A stretch of 64,000 nucleotides of DNA from Photobacterium angustum (GCF_003026365.1 NZ_PYOM01000004.1:186001-250000); one strand, 5' to 3'. Shown: positions 25,305 to 36,405, counted from the stretch's first letter. Made by a program: numbers and translations. The notes: generated by a model from the letters alone, not told the origin.

Positions 25305-26627
25305 ATGAAAGCGCTACTTTCTCTTATCGAGCGACACAAACAAGGAAATGCTACTGGCATTTACTCCGTTTGTTCTGCGCACCCACTTGTACTTGAAGCT
25401 GCAATTAAACAAGCGGCACAAGACAATCAACTTGTTTTAATTGAAGCCACATCAAACCAAGTGAATCAGTTTGGTGGCTACACAGGTATGACACCAAAAG
25501 ACTTCGCCGAACATGTGTTTACCTTGGCTGAGCATTTGAAATTCCCTGTTGAAAATATTGTTTTAGGTGGCGACCACTTAGGTCCTAACTGCTGGCAACA
25601 TTTACCAGCAAACCAAGCAATGGAATATTCAGAACAGATGATCAATGACTATGTCTTGGCTGGTTTTAAGAAAATCCACCTAGATTGCTCAATGTCATGT
25701 GCTGACGATCAAACCCCGCTAAGTGAAACCATCATGGCAGAGCGCGCCGCCAAATTATGTTTGGTTGCAGAAAATGCATGGAAGATCGTAGGCGGTGAAT
25801 CACCTGTTTATGTTGTGGGGACTGAAGTCCCAACCCCAGGTGGTTCACTCGAATCTTTAGATGAAGAAGAGGTTGAAGTCACTAAACCTGAAGAAGCCAT
25901 CATGACACTTGAAGCTCACCATCAAGCGTTTAGCGATATGGGGCTTGGTTATGTGTGGCCTCGCGTTATCGGCCTTGTTGTTCAACCAGGTGTGGAATTT
26001 GACCATCACAGCGTTCACCACTATGACAGTATTGCCGCGCAATCACTGAGCAACCTCATCAAGAGTCAGCCAAATCTTGTGTTTGAAGCGCACTCTACCG
26101 ATTACCAAAATCCTGTGGCTTACCATGAATTAGTTCGTGACCATTTTGCCATCTTAAAGGTCGGCCCAGCTCTAACATTTGCTCTGCGTGAAGCGCTTTA
26201 TGGCCTAGACCGCGCGGAAAAAGAGTGGCTAGGCACGCACAAAGCATCTCATCTACGTGAAACCATCGAACAAGTGATGCATGAGCAACCAAACTATTGG
26301 CGCTCACACTATGCCAGTCTAGGGCATCAACAATTCTTAGATTGCAGCTATAGCTTAAGCGATCGCATTCGTTACTACTGGACTCGTCCAGAAGTACAAG
26401 CTGCGCAACAAACACTGTTTGACAACTTAACTGCTAAACCGCTGCCTATGACTCTCCTTAGCCAATATTTACCAAATCAAGCTAAGGCGATTTCTCAACA
26501 CCAAATTCCAAATCAACCCGCTGAAATTGTGATGCACAAGATTATGGAGGTAACGCAAGTTTACTCGAAAGCTTGTTACGCAAATACAGCGGTATCTAAG
26601 GAGACTATCAAATGCGATCATTTTTAG
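25305..26627 (+). CDS. kbaZ: D-tagatose-1,6-bisphosphate aldolase subunit GatZ/KbaZ
   Basis: The 440-residue protein is the non-catalytic or chaperone-like subunit required for full activity and stability of class II tagatose-bisphosphate aldolase (KbaY, encoded at 31627). Recognisable stretches are RHKQGNATGIYSVCSAHPLVLEAA, IEATSNQVNQFGGYTGM, LGGDHLGPNCWQ and VVGTEVPTPGG, all characteristic of the GatZ/KbaZ family. It is slightly longer than the usual 420-430 residues. It begins 8 bases after agaR and overlaps the agaS start by 16 bases, so it is tightly coupled within the operon. Confidence 0.93.
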   Translation: MKALLSLIERHKQGNATGIYSVCSAHPLVLEAAIKQAAQDNQLVLIEATSNQVNQFGGYTGMTPKDFAEHVFTLAEHLKFPVENIVLGGDHLGPNCWQHLPANQAMEYSEQMINDYVLAGFKKIHLDCSMSCADDQTPLSETIMAERAAKLCLVAENAWKIVGGESPVYVVGTEVPTPGGSLESLDEEEVEVTKPEEAIMTLEAHHQAFSDMGLGYVWPRVIGLVVQPGVEFDHHSVHHYDSIAAQSLSNLIKSQPNLVFEAHSTDYQNPVAYHELVRDHFAILKVGPALTFALREALYGLDRAEKEWLGTHKASHLRETIEQVMHEQPNYWRSHYASLGHQQFLDCSYSLSDRIRYYWTRPEVQAAQQTLFDNLTAKPLPMTLLSQYLPNQAKAISQHQIPNQPAEIVMHKIMEVTQVYSKACYANTAVSKETIKCDHF

Positions 26628-27769
26628 GCTATAAACAGCCATGGTTAGAAGAACATAACGGCGTTCACACTGCCCAAGAGATAAGTCACCAACCACGTTT
26701 ATGGCGTGTACTATCTGGCATTTTAGAACAACAATATGATGCTGTGAGTGCTTTTCTTAACCCGCTTCTTGCGCGTTCAGATCTTCGCATCATTCTAACG
26801 GGTGCAGGTACCTCTGCATTCGTTGGTGATGCTGCAGCACCATTTATTAATGAAGGTCTTGGCTTTCGTGTTGAATCAATTCCAACCACAGACTTAGTGT
26901 CAAACCCAACAAAATATCTTGATCCAAGCCGTCCAACACTACTGGTCTCTTACGCCCGTTCAGGTAACAGCCCTGAGAGCGTGGCAGCCGTTGCCTTGGT
27001 TGATCAACTCGTACCTGATTGCCACCACTTATTTTTGACTTGTAATGCAGATGGCGCGCTGTCTAGTTATGCACAAACAGCAAATAACGCTTACTGCATG
27101 TTAATGCCAGAAGGCTCAAACGATAAAAGCTTTGCTATGACGTCAAGCTTTAGCTGCATGTTGATGTCAACGCTAACGCTACTGGGTGGGCAAACACCGG
27201 TTGAATGGTACAAGCAAATCGAAGCTACTGCAGCACTTTGCGAAGGCAAACTTGAACAATGGCAAACGGCAATTAAAGAGCTAGCAAGTCAACCTTTCCA
27301 ACGCCTAATAGTACTGGGTAGTGGCGGTTTTGCAGGTTTAGCACGTGAAGCATCACTTAAGTCCCTTGAGCTAAGTGCTGGGCAAGTAATGACAGCTTAC
27401 GATTCATCTCTTGGTTTTCGCCATGGTCCAAAATTTACCATCGATCAAAGTGCACTGGTGATCCAATTGCTTTCAAGTGAAGCCTACACGCGCCAATACG
27501 ATATGGACCTGTTTAATGAAATCCGTCGCGATAAACAAGCACTGGCACACATCGCAATCTCTGAACAGCCATTGAATGAAGAAGCGGTATTTGAGCTTGG
27601 TCAGCTTGACCTTGGTGACCAATGGCTCTGCTTCCCGTACATCATTTTCTGCCAGATGTTGGCATTTGAAAAATCAATTCAATTAGGTTTGGGCCCAGAT
27701 AATCCTTGTCCAACTGGTGAAGTAAATCGAGTGGTGCAAGGCGTCACTATCTACCCATACAACAAATAA
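26612..27769 (+). CDS. agaS: Galactosamine-6-phosphate deaminase/isomerase AgaS
   Basis: The 385-residue protein has tandem sugar-isomerase (SIS) domains: ILTGAGTSAFVGDAA and SYARSGNSPESVAA in the first, VLGSGGFAGLAREASLKSLELSAG in the second. AgaS converts galactosamine-6-phosphate to tagatose-6-phosphate with release of ammonia, the step after AgaA. AAGGAGACTATCAA before the ATG lies inside the end of kbaZ. The GalNAc-specific reading rests on the surrounding mannose-family PTS, AgaA and tagatose-bisphosphate aldolase genes. Confidence 0.92.
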   Translation: MRSFLGYKQPWLEEHNGVHTAQEISHQPRLWRVLSGILEQQYDAVSAFLNPLLARSDLRIILTGAGTSAFVGDAAAPFINEGLGFRVESIPTTDLVSNPTKYLDPSRPTLLVSYARSGNSPESVAAVALVDQLVPDCHHLFLTCNADGALSSYAQTANNAYCMLMPEGSNDKSFAMTSSFSCMLMSTLTLLGGQTPVEWYKQIEATAALCEGKLEQWQTAIKELASQPFQRLIVLGSGGFAGLAREASLKSLELSAGQVMTAYDSSLGFRHGPKFTIDQSALVIQLLSSEAYTRQYDMDLFNEIRRDKQALAHIAISEQPLNEEAVFELGQLDLGDQWLCFPYIIFCQMLAFEKSIQLGLGPDNPCPTGEVNRVVQGVTIYPYNK

Positions 27770-27789
27770 TAATTTTAGAGGAGTTCATC

Positions 27790-28263
27790 ATGCCAAATAT
27801 CGTTTTAAGTCGTATCGACGAGCGTCTAGTTCACGGCCAAGTCGGTGTGCAGTGGGTAGGTTTTGCTGATGCCAACATTATCGTTGTGGTTAACAACGAA
27901 GTCGCTGAAGACACGATTCAACAAAACTTGATGGAAATGGTTCTTGCTGACGGCATCGCAATTCGTTTCTGGACAGTGCAAAAGACCATCGAAACCATCC
28001 ACAAAGCGGCAGATCGTCAACGCATTTTACTGGTTTGCCGCACGCCAAAAGACTTCCGTCAATTGGTTGAAGGTGGGGTGCCAATTAGCAATATCAACGT
28101 CGGTAACATGCACTACGCAGAAGATAAAAACCAAATAGCTAAAACAGTCTCAGTCGGTGCTGATGATGTGGCGGAATTTGAACGACTAAAAGCACTGGGC
28201 GTGACATGCACTATTCAAGGTGTGCCAACTGAAAGTGGAACAGACCTCTTTACTCTTATCTAA
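27790..28263 (+). CDS. agaV: PTS GalNAc-type EIIB (mannose family)
   Basis: The 157-residue cytoplasmic EIIB subunit carries phosphate on His15 in IVLSRIDERLVHGQVGVQW, the mannose-family signature. It receives phosphate from EIIA (30001) and passes it to the sugar bound by EIIC/EIID. AGAGGAG precedes the ATG at the correct spacing. The mannose-family class is certain from sequence; N-acetylgalactosamine as the sugar is inferred from the operon, and galactosamine or a related amino sugar remains possible. Confidence 0.92.
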   Translation: MPNIVLSRIDERLVHGQVGVQWVGFADANIIVVVNNEVAEDTIQQNLMEMVLADGIAIRFWTVQKTIETIHKAADRQRILLVCRTPKDFRQLVEGGVPISNINVGNMHYAEDKNQIAKTVSVGADDVAEFERLKALGVTCTIQGVPTESGTDLFTLI

Positions 28264-28280
28264 ACATAAGGACATCAATC

Positions 28281-29057
28281 ATGGAAATAGGACTCTTACA
28301 GGCGTTGATGCTCGGCATCCTAGCCTTCTTTGCTGGCCTAGATTTATTTAATGGTCTTACACACTTCCACCGCCCAGTGGTACTTGGTCCGCTCGTTGGT
28401 TTGATTTTAGGTGATTTGCAAACCGGTATTTTAGTGGGTGGTACGCTAGAACTGATTTGGATGGGTCTAGCGCCACTCGCAGGGGCTCAGCCACCAAACG
28501 TAATCATCGGCACTATCGTTGGTACGGCTTTCGCTATCACGACAAAAGTCGATCCTAACGTCGCAGTTGGTGTCGCAGTGCCTTTCGCTGTTGCTGTACA
28601 AATGGGTATCACCCTTCTGTTCTCGGCTATGTCAGCGGTTATGTCTAAGTGTGATGAATTCGCACAAAACGCCGATACCGATGGTATCGAACGCGTTAAT
28701 TACTTGGCACTTGCTGTTCTCGGTTCTTTCTACTTCCTATCAGCATTCTTACCTGTGTATTTAGGCGCTGAACACGCAGGAAAAATCGTCGAAGTACTAC
28801 CTAAAGACCTCATTGATGGTCTAGGCGTTGCCGGCGGCATCATGCCAGCTATCGGTTTCGCGGTACTGATGAAGATCATGATGAAGAACGCTTACATCCC
28901 TTACTTCATTCTAGGTTTCGTTGCAGCAGCATGGCTAAAACTTCCAGTTCTTGCGATTGCGGCCGCTGCTACAGCAATGGCACTTATCGACTTTATGCGT
29001 AAAACAGAAACAACTCCTGTAACTGCACCAGCTGAGGACTTTGAAGATGGAATCTAA
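28281..29057 (+). CDS. agaW: PTS GalNAc-type EIIC (mannose family)
   Basis: The 258-residue EIIC is an integral membrane protein with about seven hydrophobic segments and the family motifs FNGLTHFHRPVVLGPLVGLILGDLQTGILVGGTLELIWMG and GAQPPN. Together with EIID it forms the sugar channel of the mannose-family PTS in the inner membrane. It follows EIIB by 17 bases and its last codons overlap the start of EIID, which suggests translational coupling of the two membrane subunits. Confidence 0.93.
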   Translation: MEIGLLQALMLGILAFFAGLDLFNGLTHFHRPVVLGPLVGLILGDLQTGILVGGTLELIWMGLAPLAGAQPPNVIIGTIVGTAFAITTKVDPNVAVGVAVPFAVAVQMGITLLFSAMSAVMSKCDEFAQNADTDGIERVNYLALAVLGSFYFLSAFLPVYLGAEHAGKIVEVLPKDLIDGLGVAGGIMPAIGFAVLMKIMMKNAYIPYFILGFVAAAWLKLPVLAIAAAATAMALIDFMRKTETTPVTAPAEDFEDGI

Positions 29058-29931
29058 TGTAAGCAACGAACTAGACCTTAGTAAACATAACGCTGAGGTG
29101 CAGCCTGCTCCCGGTGTGAGTTCAGATGAGTACGAAAACAAAGAGATTGGCGCAGATCTAACCAAAGCGGACATTAACCGCATGGCATGGCGCTCACTTC
29201 TGCTCCAGGCATCATTCAACTACGAACGTATGCAGGCATCTGGTTGGCTATACGGCCTATTACCAGCGCTGAAGAAGATCCACACCAATAAAGCTGACCT
29301 TGCAAAATCGATGCAAGGCCATATGGGTTTCTTCAACACACACCCATTCTTAGTGACATTTGTTATGGGCATTGTGTTGGCAATGGAACGTTCTAAACAG
29401 AACATCAACAGTATCCAAAGTACCAAGATTGCCGTTGGTGCACCAATGGGCGGCATCGGTGATGCGATGTTCTGGCTTACCCTTCTCCCTATCTGTGGTG
29501 GTATCGGTGCTGACCTTGCCCTGCAAGGCTCAATCATGGGTGCAGTGTTCTTTATCGTGCTGTTTAACGTGGTGCACTTCGCTCTGCGCTTTGGTCTTGC
29601 ACATTATGCATACCGAATGGGGGTAGCGGCAATTCCGGTGATTAAAGCCAACACCAAGAAAGTAGGTCACGCGGCTTCAATGGTGGGTATGACGGTAATC
29701 GGAGCTCTAGTTGCAACTTACGTTCGCTTATCAACAACCGCTGAAATCACCGCAGGTGACGCAGTAGTCAAACTACAAGCAGACGTAATCGACAAACTGA
29801 TGCCTGCGTTCCTACCACTGGTTTACACCTTAGCTATGTACGCACTAGTTAAACGTGGTTGGAGCCCATTAAAACTTATCGGTATCACAGTAGTACTGGG
29901 TATTGTGGGTCGCTTCATGGGCTTTCTGTAA
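29047..29931 (+). CDS. agaE: PTS GalNAc-type EIID (mannose family)
   Basis: The 294-residue EIID subunit is chosen to start at the ATG 29047 inside the end of agaW rather than the TTG six bases earlier. A variable acidic N-terminus of about 45 residues precedes the conserved RSLLLQASFNYERMQASGWLYGLLPALKKI. Then come GHMGFFNTHPFLVTFVMGIVLAMER, the APMGGIGDAMFW motif, and a C-terminal membrane anchor region. Its N-terminal extension is a little longer than in many homologues. It pairs with EIIC. Confidence 0.93.
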   Translation: MESNVSNELDLSKHNAEVQPAPGVSSDEYENKEIGADLTKADINRMAWRSLLLQASFNYERMQASGWLYGLLPALKKIHTNKADLAKSMQGHMGFFNTHPFLVTFVMGIVLAMERSKQNINSIQSTKIAVGAPMGGIGDAMFWLTLLPICGGIGADLALQGSIMGAVFFIVLFNVVHFALRFGLAHYAYRMGVAAIPVIKANTKKVGHAASMVGMTVIGALVATYVRLSTTAEITAGDAVVKLQADVIDKLMPAFLPLVYTLAMYALVKRGWSPLKLIGITVVLGIVGRFMGFL

Positions 29932-29965
29932 CCCCTACGCTTTTCAAACTATAACAATGAGAAAC

Positions 29966-29985
29966 GGGGCTGATGCGTCAGCCCC
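29966..29985 (+). promoter_or_regulatory. Intra-operon hairpin between EIID and EIIA genes
   Basis: GGGGCTGA and TCAGCCCC form a perfect 8-bp GC-rich stem around TGCG in the 69-base gap. No U-tract follows, so it is more likely an mRNA-stabilising or processing element that sets EIID/EIIA ratios than a terminator. Confidence 0.55.
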
Positions 29986-30000
29986 AAGAAGGACACACAA

Positions 30001-30430
30001 ATGATTGCTGTTATTTTATCTGGTCACGGTGGTTTTGCTTCAGGCGTCGCAAAAGCGATTTTTCAGGTTATTGGTGAGCAACCACAATTCAAATTTATCG
30101 ACTTCCCAGAAGAGGCGACAACTCTTCAATTTGAAGCACAAATGCGTGAAGCGATCGCAGAAATTGATTCTGGTGAAGGCATTGTATGTCTAACGGATCT
30201 ATTGGGTGGTACGCCTTTCCGTACTGCATCTCTCCTAAGCCAAGAGCGCGACGATATCGAAGTTGTAACAGGTACGAACCTACAAATGGCGGCAGAAATG
30301 TTGCTTGAACGCGACGAACTCAAGCTTATCGAATTCCGTGACCAAGCTGTGAAATGTGGCCACCGCGGGATCACTTCACTGGCGGCTGAAATGTCAGCGA
30401 AAGAAACACACCAGGAAGAGGTTGAAGAGG

Positions 30431-30441
<11 letters not shown>
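30001..30441 (+). CDS. agaF: PTS GalNAc-type EIIA (mannose family)
   Basis: The 146-residue cytoplasmic EIIA has the phosphorylated His9 in VILSGHGGFASGVAKA and the LTDLLGGTPFRTAS motif of mannose-family IIA domains. It takes phosphate from HPr and hands it to EIIB (agaV). AAGGACACACAA precedes the ATG. A short GC-rich hairpin separates it from EIID, while its own end overlaps the start of the deacetylase gene by 11 bases. Confidence 0.93.
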
Positions 30442-32481
<2,040 letters not shown>

Positions 32482-32514
32482 GAGTATATGTCACCTTCTG
32501 ATGAGAATCAGAAC

Positions 32515-32555
32515 GAAAAAACGGCTCTTTACTAAAGCAAAGAGCCGTCTTTCCG
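32515..32555. terminator. Bidirectional terminator between kbaY and ackA
   Basis: ACGGCTCTTT (32521-32530) and AAAGAGCCGT (32539-32548) form a 10-bp stem. It is flanked by AAAAAA on the left, giving a U-run for ackA on the minus strand, and by CTTT on the right for the aga operon. Confidence 0.8.
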
Positions 32556-32631
32556 TTCCTAATATCTCAGTGTTCCAAGCCGAGATATTGCCCGAGCCGT
32601 TCCTCTCGGAAATCTAGTACGTCATTGTCAC

Positions 32632-33837
32632 TTATGCGTGCAATAGCGCCATTGATTCGTTTGCAATTACCCACTCTTCATTGGTTGGGATAACCATTGC
32701 TAGTGGTGTATTTGGCTTACTGATAATACCCTGTGCGCCAAAACGTGCAGCGGTATTACCTTCTACATCTTCTTGGTAACCAAAGATCTTCATTAGACGA
32801 AGGATTTCACTACGAATTTGCATAGCATTTTCACCAATACCACCAGTGAAAATGATGCCGTCTAGCTCATCAAGTGCAACCATGTATGATGCAATGTATT
32901 TTGCTACACGGTAAGTAAATAACTCAAATGCTAGCTTAGCACCATGGAAGTGAGGATGATTTTCATCTTCCATTGCTTCAAGAATACCACGGCAATCGCT
33001 AGTAAAGCCTGAAACACCAAGGAAGCCAGAATTGTTAATAAGCTCTTTCTCAAGACGCTCTTCACTCCAACCTTTCTTCAATAAGTACTCAAGTACACTT
33101 GGGTCGATATCACCACAACGTGTACCCATCATTAAGCCAGCAAGCGGCGTGAAGCCCATTGATGTATCAATACTTTCACCGTTTTTAACCACACATACTG
33201 ATGCGCCGTTACCTAGGTGAACAGAAATAAAGCTTGATGCGTCAACTGGCTTATTAACTACTTTCGCCGCTTCACGCGTTACGAAGTAGTGGCTTGTGCC
33301 GTGGAAGCCGTAACGACGGATGTTGTACTCTTTGCTAACTTCTTGAGAAATTGCGTAAGTATATGCTTTTTCAGGCATTGTTTGGTGGAATGCAGTGTCA
33401 AAAATTGCATACTGAGACAGTGTTGGGAATGCTTTGCTTGCTGCTCGCATACCGATAACGTGTGCAGGGTTGTGTAGCGGTGCTAAATCACTCAATGATT
33501 CGATATCAGCGATAACTTTTTCATCGATCTTAACAGTACGATCAAATAAGTTACCACCTTGAACAACACGGTGACCAACAGCGACGATATCTTCTTTTAG
33601 GCCAAGTTCATCTACTAAGTCTACAATACGGTCAATAGATTGTTGGTGATGATTTTCTAAACCGTCAAGTTTGTACTCATGTTTTTCACCATTAACTTTC
33701 CAGCTAACCACTGCTTCAGGGAGGCCGAAGCACTCACCAAGGCCGCTTAACGTAGCTTCACCGTTGACAGTATCAATTAAAGCAAATTTAAGTGAAGAAC
33801 TACCAGAATTGATTACAAGAACTAAAGAATTGCTCAT
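32632..33837 (-). CDS. ackA: Acetate kinase
   Basis: The 401-residue enzyme converts acetate and ATP to acetyl phosphate and ADP, reversibly. It shows the acetate-kinase signatures LVLVINSGSSSLKFAL near the start, VGHRVVQGG, FDTAFHQTMPEKAYTYA, GFHGTSHYFV, SVHLGNGASVCV and the C-terminal FTGGIGENA. No pta gene is adjacent. The main ackA-pta locus of vibrios is normally on chromosome 1, so this may be a second copy. Its position end-to-end with the GalNAc operon, whose deacetylase releases acetate, is suggestive. Confidence 0.95.
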   Translation of the reverse strand: MSNSLVLVINSGSSSLKFALIDTVNGEATLSGLGECFGLPEAVVSWKVNGEKHEYKLDGLENHHQQSIDRIVDLVDELGLKEDIVAVGHRVVQGGNLFDRTVKIDEKVIADIESLSDLAPLHNPAHVIGMRAASKAFPTLSQYAIFDTAFHQTMPEKAYTYAISQEVSKEYNIRRYGFHGTSHYFVTREAAKVVNKPVDASSFISVHLGNGASVCVVKNGESIDTSMGFTPLAGLMMGTRCGDIDPSVLEYLLKKGWSEERLEKELINNSGFLGVSGFTSDCRGILEAMEDENHPHFHGAKLAFELFTYRVAKYIASYMVALDELDGIIFTGGIGENAMQIRSEILRLMKIFGYQEDVEGNTAARFGAQGIISKPNTPLAMVIPTNEEWVIANESMALLHA

Positions 33838-34265
33838 GGTTATCTCATCATTATTTTTAAGGGCAAATTTCGGATATCACTATCCACCTTGAAGCCAGCT
33901 CACTGAAAATGTCGACAAAGGTATCTCTCAACAAGCTTGCTCAACCATATTACTCAATTTAATTTGAATGTCTCAACTTTTGTTTTAAAAAAACATCAAA
34001 ATTTGAATTTTCACTGGTTCAGATCAATTTTTTAACTAAAAATCGATTTTTCAAGCATAGAAATTCATCTAAATTTCAAATTTAGTTGATCATTTACAGT
34101 AGAGTTAACCATAAAATATGAATTTTCAGCATTGAATAATTGTAAATCAATGTAATATTTTCAACTTAGACTGAAATTAATAACAAAAAGGCATACAGGA
34201 AGGGAGTATGTCGGAAAACGAATACTTTTATAAAATAATTAAAATTAATTTTAAGTCTTACAGAA
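33838..34265. other. AT-rich gene-free interval upstream of ackA
   Basis: Very AT-rich, with runs such as TTTTAAAAAAACATC and several TTGAATTT-like words. It must hold the ackA promoter (minus strand) and the 3' end of the acetyltransferase transcript at 34266. No hairpin terminator or operator is clear. A 65-codon plus-strand frame at 34208 is judged spurious because it overlaps the acetyltransferase gene antisense. Confidence 0.4.
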
Positions 34266-34928
34266 TTATTTTATATAATCTAAATAATATTGATAGAGCT
34301 CATCTACTTGAGTACTACACATCAACGGCATTGCTGCTTTTAATGCAGACTTTGGCCAGTTCCACCACTGCATCTCTAGCAACAAAGCAATCTGCTGCTC
34401 AGTAAATCGTTTTTTAACACATCGCGATGGGTTACCCACCACAACAGAATAGGGTTCAACATCTTTCGTTACAACGGCACGAGTACCTATCACGGCACCA
34501 TCAGCTATTTTTACTCCAGGTAAAATAACGCATTCAGCACCGAACCAAACATCGTTACCAACAACCGTATCGCCCGCTCTTTGGATCCCTGTTTTGACGC
34601 CATCTCCAAATTCCTGGAAATCAAATGGGAATGTCGAGATCCAATCATGTCGGTGTCCTTGATTACCCGACAACATAAACACGACTCCTGTGGCAATAGA
34701 GCAATAACGACCAATAATTAATTGATCGACATCACCAAACAGACCTGACTGCCAAACTTCAATCGTGGATTTATCACCAAGTAGATAATGAACACATTGA
34801 TCTTCAAAATGGTGCTGATGGTAATAGCCAGAATAATAACTGTAATCTCCAACTTTAATATTAGGATTAGTGATATAGCGGTTAATTTCATACCCTCCTA
34901 ACCAAGAGGGAAAAATAGAGGATTCCAT
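34266..34928 (-). CDS. CatB-like xenobiotic O-acetyltransferase
   Basis: The 220-residue hexapeptide-repeat enzyme belongs to the xenobiotic acetyltransferase (XAT) group that includes CatB chloramphenicol and Vat streptogramin acetyltransferases. Evidence is the left-handed helix repeats (VGNDVWFGAECVILPGVKIADGAVIGTRAVVTKDV), the active-site region MLSGNQGHRHDWISTFPF with its catalytic His, and PYSVVVGNPSRCVKKRF near the end. Chromosomal XAT genes are common in Vibrionaceae and do not always give resistance. It is a single gene divergent from the gene at 35005. Confidence 0.85.
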   Translation of the reverse strand: MESSIFPSWLGGYEINRYITNPNIKVGDYSYYSGYYHQHHFEDQCVHYLLGDKSTIEVWQSGLFGDVDQLIIGRYCSIATGVVFMLSGNQGHRHDWISTFPFDFQEFGDGVKTGIQRAGDTVVGNDVWFGAECVILPGVKIADGAVIGTRAVVTKDVEPYSVVVGNPSRCVKKRFTEQQIALLLEMQWWNWPKSALKAAMPLMCSTQVDELYQYYLDYIK

Positions 34929-35004
34929 ATCAAACCTTCTTTGTGTTTATTGGTGTAAAAAGCGTATTATTAATGATGCATTAACCTTTTGGGATATAAC
35001 CACA

Positions 35005-35460
35005 ATGATTGCTCAACTCTATAACGCTTATTTAGGTGAACTTTATGGCATTGTTTTTTTCAAGACCTTTGCTGAAAAGTATAGTGACGATAGCCATAAC
35101 AACAAATGGCAAACATTAATAAAGGTTGAAGAACTAACAGCTAAATGTTTAAAAGATGGACTGGAAGCGTTAGGACACCCTTGCCCCGATTACGATCAAG
35201 AGATGGAAAATAAAGGTCTTGCAGATGCTAACAAATGGCTTGCATTACCTTGGCAAGAGTTAGTCGATACTATGGTGCCATGGGTTGCTCCCTATCAGCA
35301 GCGCTACCAACAACAGGCTGATGAAGCCACAGAACATCGCTATTTATTTACGTTAGTCGCTGATCATGAAAATGCGATTTATGATTATTTGCTGGCAGAG
35401 CAACGAGGGGATAACTGCGCCCTTGATATATTGACAACATTTATGAATAAATACGCCTAA
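35005..35460 (+). CDS. Small acidic helical protein of unknown function
   Basis: The 151-residue product has no signal peptide and appears all-helical. Regularly spaced acidic and His residues (LGELYGIVFFKTF, KVEELTAK, ATEHRYLFTLVADHENAIYDYLL) suggest a ferritin-like four-helix bundle, possibly with a di-metal centre, but I do not recognise the family. It lies 76 bases from the divergent XAT gene. A 13-bp hairpin at 35466-35504 directly after its stop probably ends its transcript. Confidence 0.65.
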   Translation: MIAQLYNAYLGELYGIVFFKTFAEKYSDDSHNNKWQTLIKVEELTAKCLKDGLEALGHPCPDYDQEMENKGLADANKWLALPWQELVDTMVPWVAPYQQRYQQQADEATEHRYLFTLVADHENAIYDYLLAEQRGDNCALDILTTFMNKYA

Positions 35461-35465
35461 TTATT

Positions 35466-35504
35466 TTATTAGAGCAAGATTCACCTCCCCCCTTGCTCTA
35501 ATAA
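35466..35504 (+). terminator. Hairpin after the small helical protein gene
   Basis: TTATTAGAGCAAG and CTTGCTCTAATAA form a perfect 13-bp stem around a pyrimidine-rich loop (ATTCACCTCCCCC). It lies 6 bases after the stop codon. No long T-run follows, so termination may be partial. Confidence 0.6.
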
Positions 35505-35683
35505 ACTACTGATAAATAAATAATTCCTTTCAAGCTATATACTTTTTTCACAGCCAGATAACCAGACCTTTCATTCCCCTGACATTTGAACAATGTTTTT
35601 AATTAACAATGAATAAAACACATTCAGCTGCTGAATACTCGCTATTAAACGAGGCTATTGTTTGACGAGGTTTAGGTTTAGAT

Positions 35684-35929
35684 TTTGAAAAGAAAGTACT
35701 CTTACTTTCTCTACTTACTGCAACAGCATTTGTTGGCTGTAAATCATTACCTATTCGCTCAAATGCAAACATGGCAAACCCTGCAGCAACGTATTGTGTT
35801 GATAATGACGGTCAATGCTTACTTATTTAAAACATGGACGGAAGCCAATGTGACGCACGGGCATTCCAGCGTGGTAACTGTAAAACTGGGGTTGATGCTC
35901 CATCGTTTACGGTTCAACACAATAATTGA
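35684..35929 (+). pseudogene. Decayed DUF333 lipoprotein gene
   Basis: The DNA is clearly homologous to the intact gene at 36579. The start ATG is TTG here and one A is missing from the following A-run, which puts the start out of frame with the lipoprotein signal KKVLLLSLLTATAFVGCK. A second disruption after NPAATYCVDNDGQC deletes about 35 bases and shifts the frame. The tail MDGSQCDARAFQRGNCK then reappears in another frame up to a TGA at the end. About 40 bases of upstream sequence (TCATTCCCCTGACATTTGAA) are also duplicated upstream of the intact gene. It is best read as a dead tandem duplicate. Confidence 0.75.
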
Positions 35930-35968
35930 TTGTCCAATCGCTCTATTATTAATATCGGAAGGTTAATG

Positions 35969-36337
35969 ATGAAAAAATTACTACTTGTTGTTGGTTTACT
36001 GCTTTCAGGCTCTGTTTTTGCGTTTGGTAACCCAGCATCAGATTTCTGTGTTCAACATGGCGGTCATGTTGATATTCGTACTCCAATGGGTGGCGATGGT
36101 GAAAAAGGTTACTGTGTCTTTAACGACGGTAGCTCATGTGAAGAATATGCATTTATGAAAGGCCAATGTAAGCCTTCAGGTAAAACACATAAACAAAAAT
36201 TAGTCGACCACTGTGTTAAAAAAGGTGGATTTGCTACAGGTGATGTATGTAAGTTCGCAAAATGGAATACAACATGTAATCTAGAAGACTTCTACAATCA
36301 CAAGTGTAACCGTAAAAAAGGTAATCGCGTTTACTAA
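35969..36337 (+). CDS. DUF333-type exported cysteine-rich protein
   Basis: The start chosen is the second of two adjacent ATGs, six bases after GGAAGG. It gives a 122-residue protein with a signal peptide (MKKLLLVVGLLLSGSVFAFG). The mature part has a DUF333 unit (NPASDFCVQHGGHVDIRTP, GYCVFNDGSSCEEYAFMKGQC) followed by a second, shorter Cys-rich unit (VDHCVKKGGFATGDVCKF, CNLEDFYNHKC). Cysteines are probably paired in the periplasm or outside the cell. DUF333 proteins have been annotated as putative hemolysins without solid support; no activity is claimed here. It is paralogous to the gene at 36874. Confidence 0.78.
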   Translation: MKKLLLVVGLLLSGSVFAFGNPASDFCVQHGGHVDIRTPMGGDGEKGYCVFNDGSSCEEYAFMKGQCKPSGKTHKQKLVDHCVKKGGFATGDVCKFAKWNTTCNLEDFYNHKCNRKKGNRVY

Positions 36338-36375
36338 GTGATTAATCTCTTCCCCCTGATTGATCACTTTTTAAA

Positions 36376-36405
36376 AATACAGCTTAACAAGTGTTAAGCT
36401 GTATT
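36376..36405 (+). terminator. Terminator after the first DUF333 gene
   Basis: AATACAGCTTAAC and GTTAAGCTGTATT form a 13-bp stem with a 4-base loop, followed by ATTATTATATT. It lies about 40 bases after the stop codon. Confidence 0.65.

Noticed and set aside
34208..34405. Plus-strand 65-codon frame with an ATG after AGGAAGGGAGT
   Set aside because: The ribosome-like site is tempting, but most of the frame is antisense to the xenobiotic acetyltransferase gene and the product is not protein-like.
35685..35966. 93-residue frame over the decayed DUF333 copy
   Set aside because: It reads the homologous DNA in the wrong frame; the alignment with the gene at 36579 shows a pseudogene instead.
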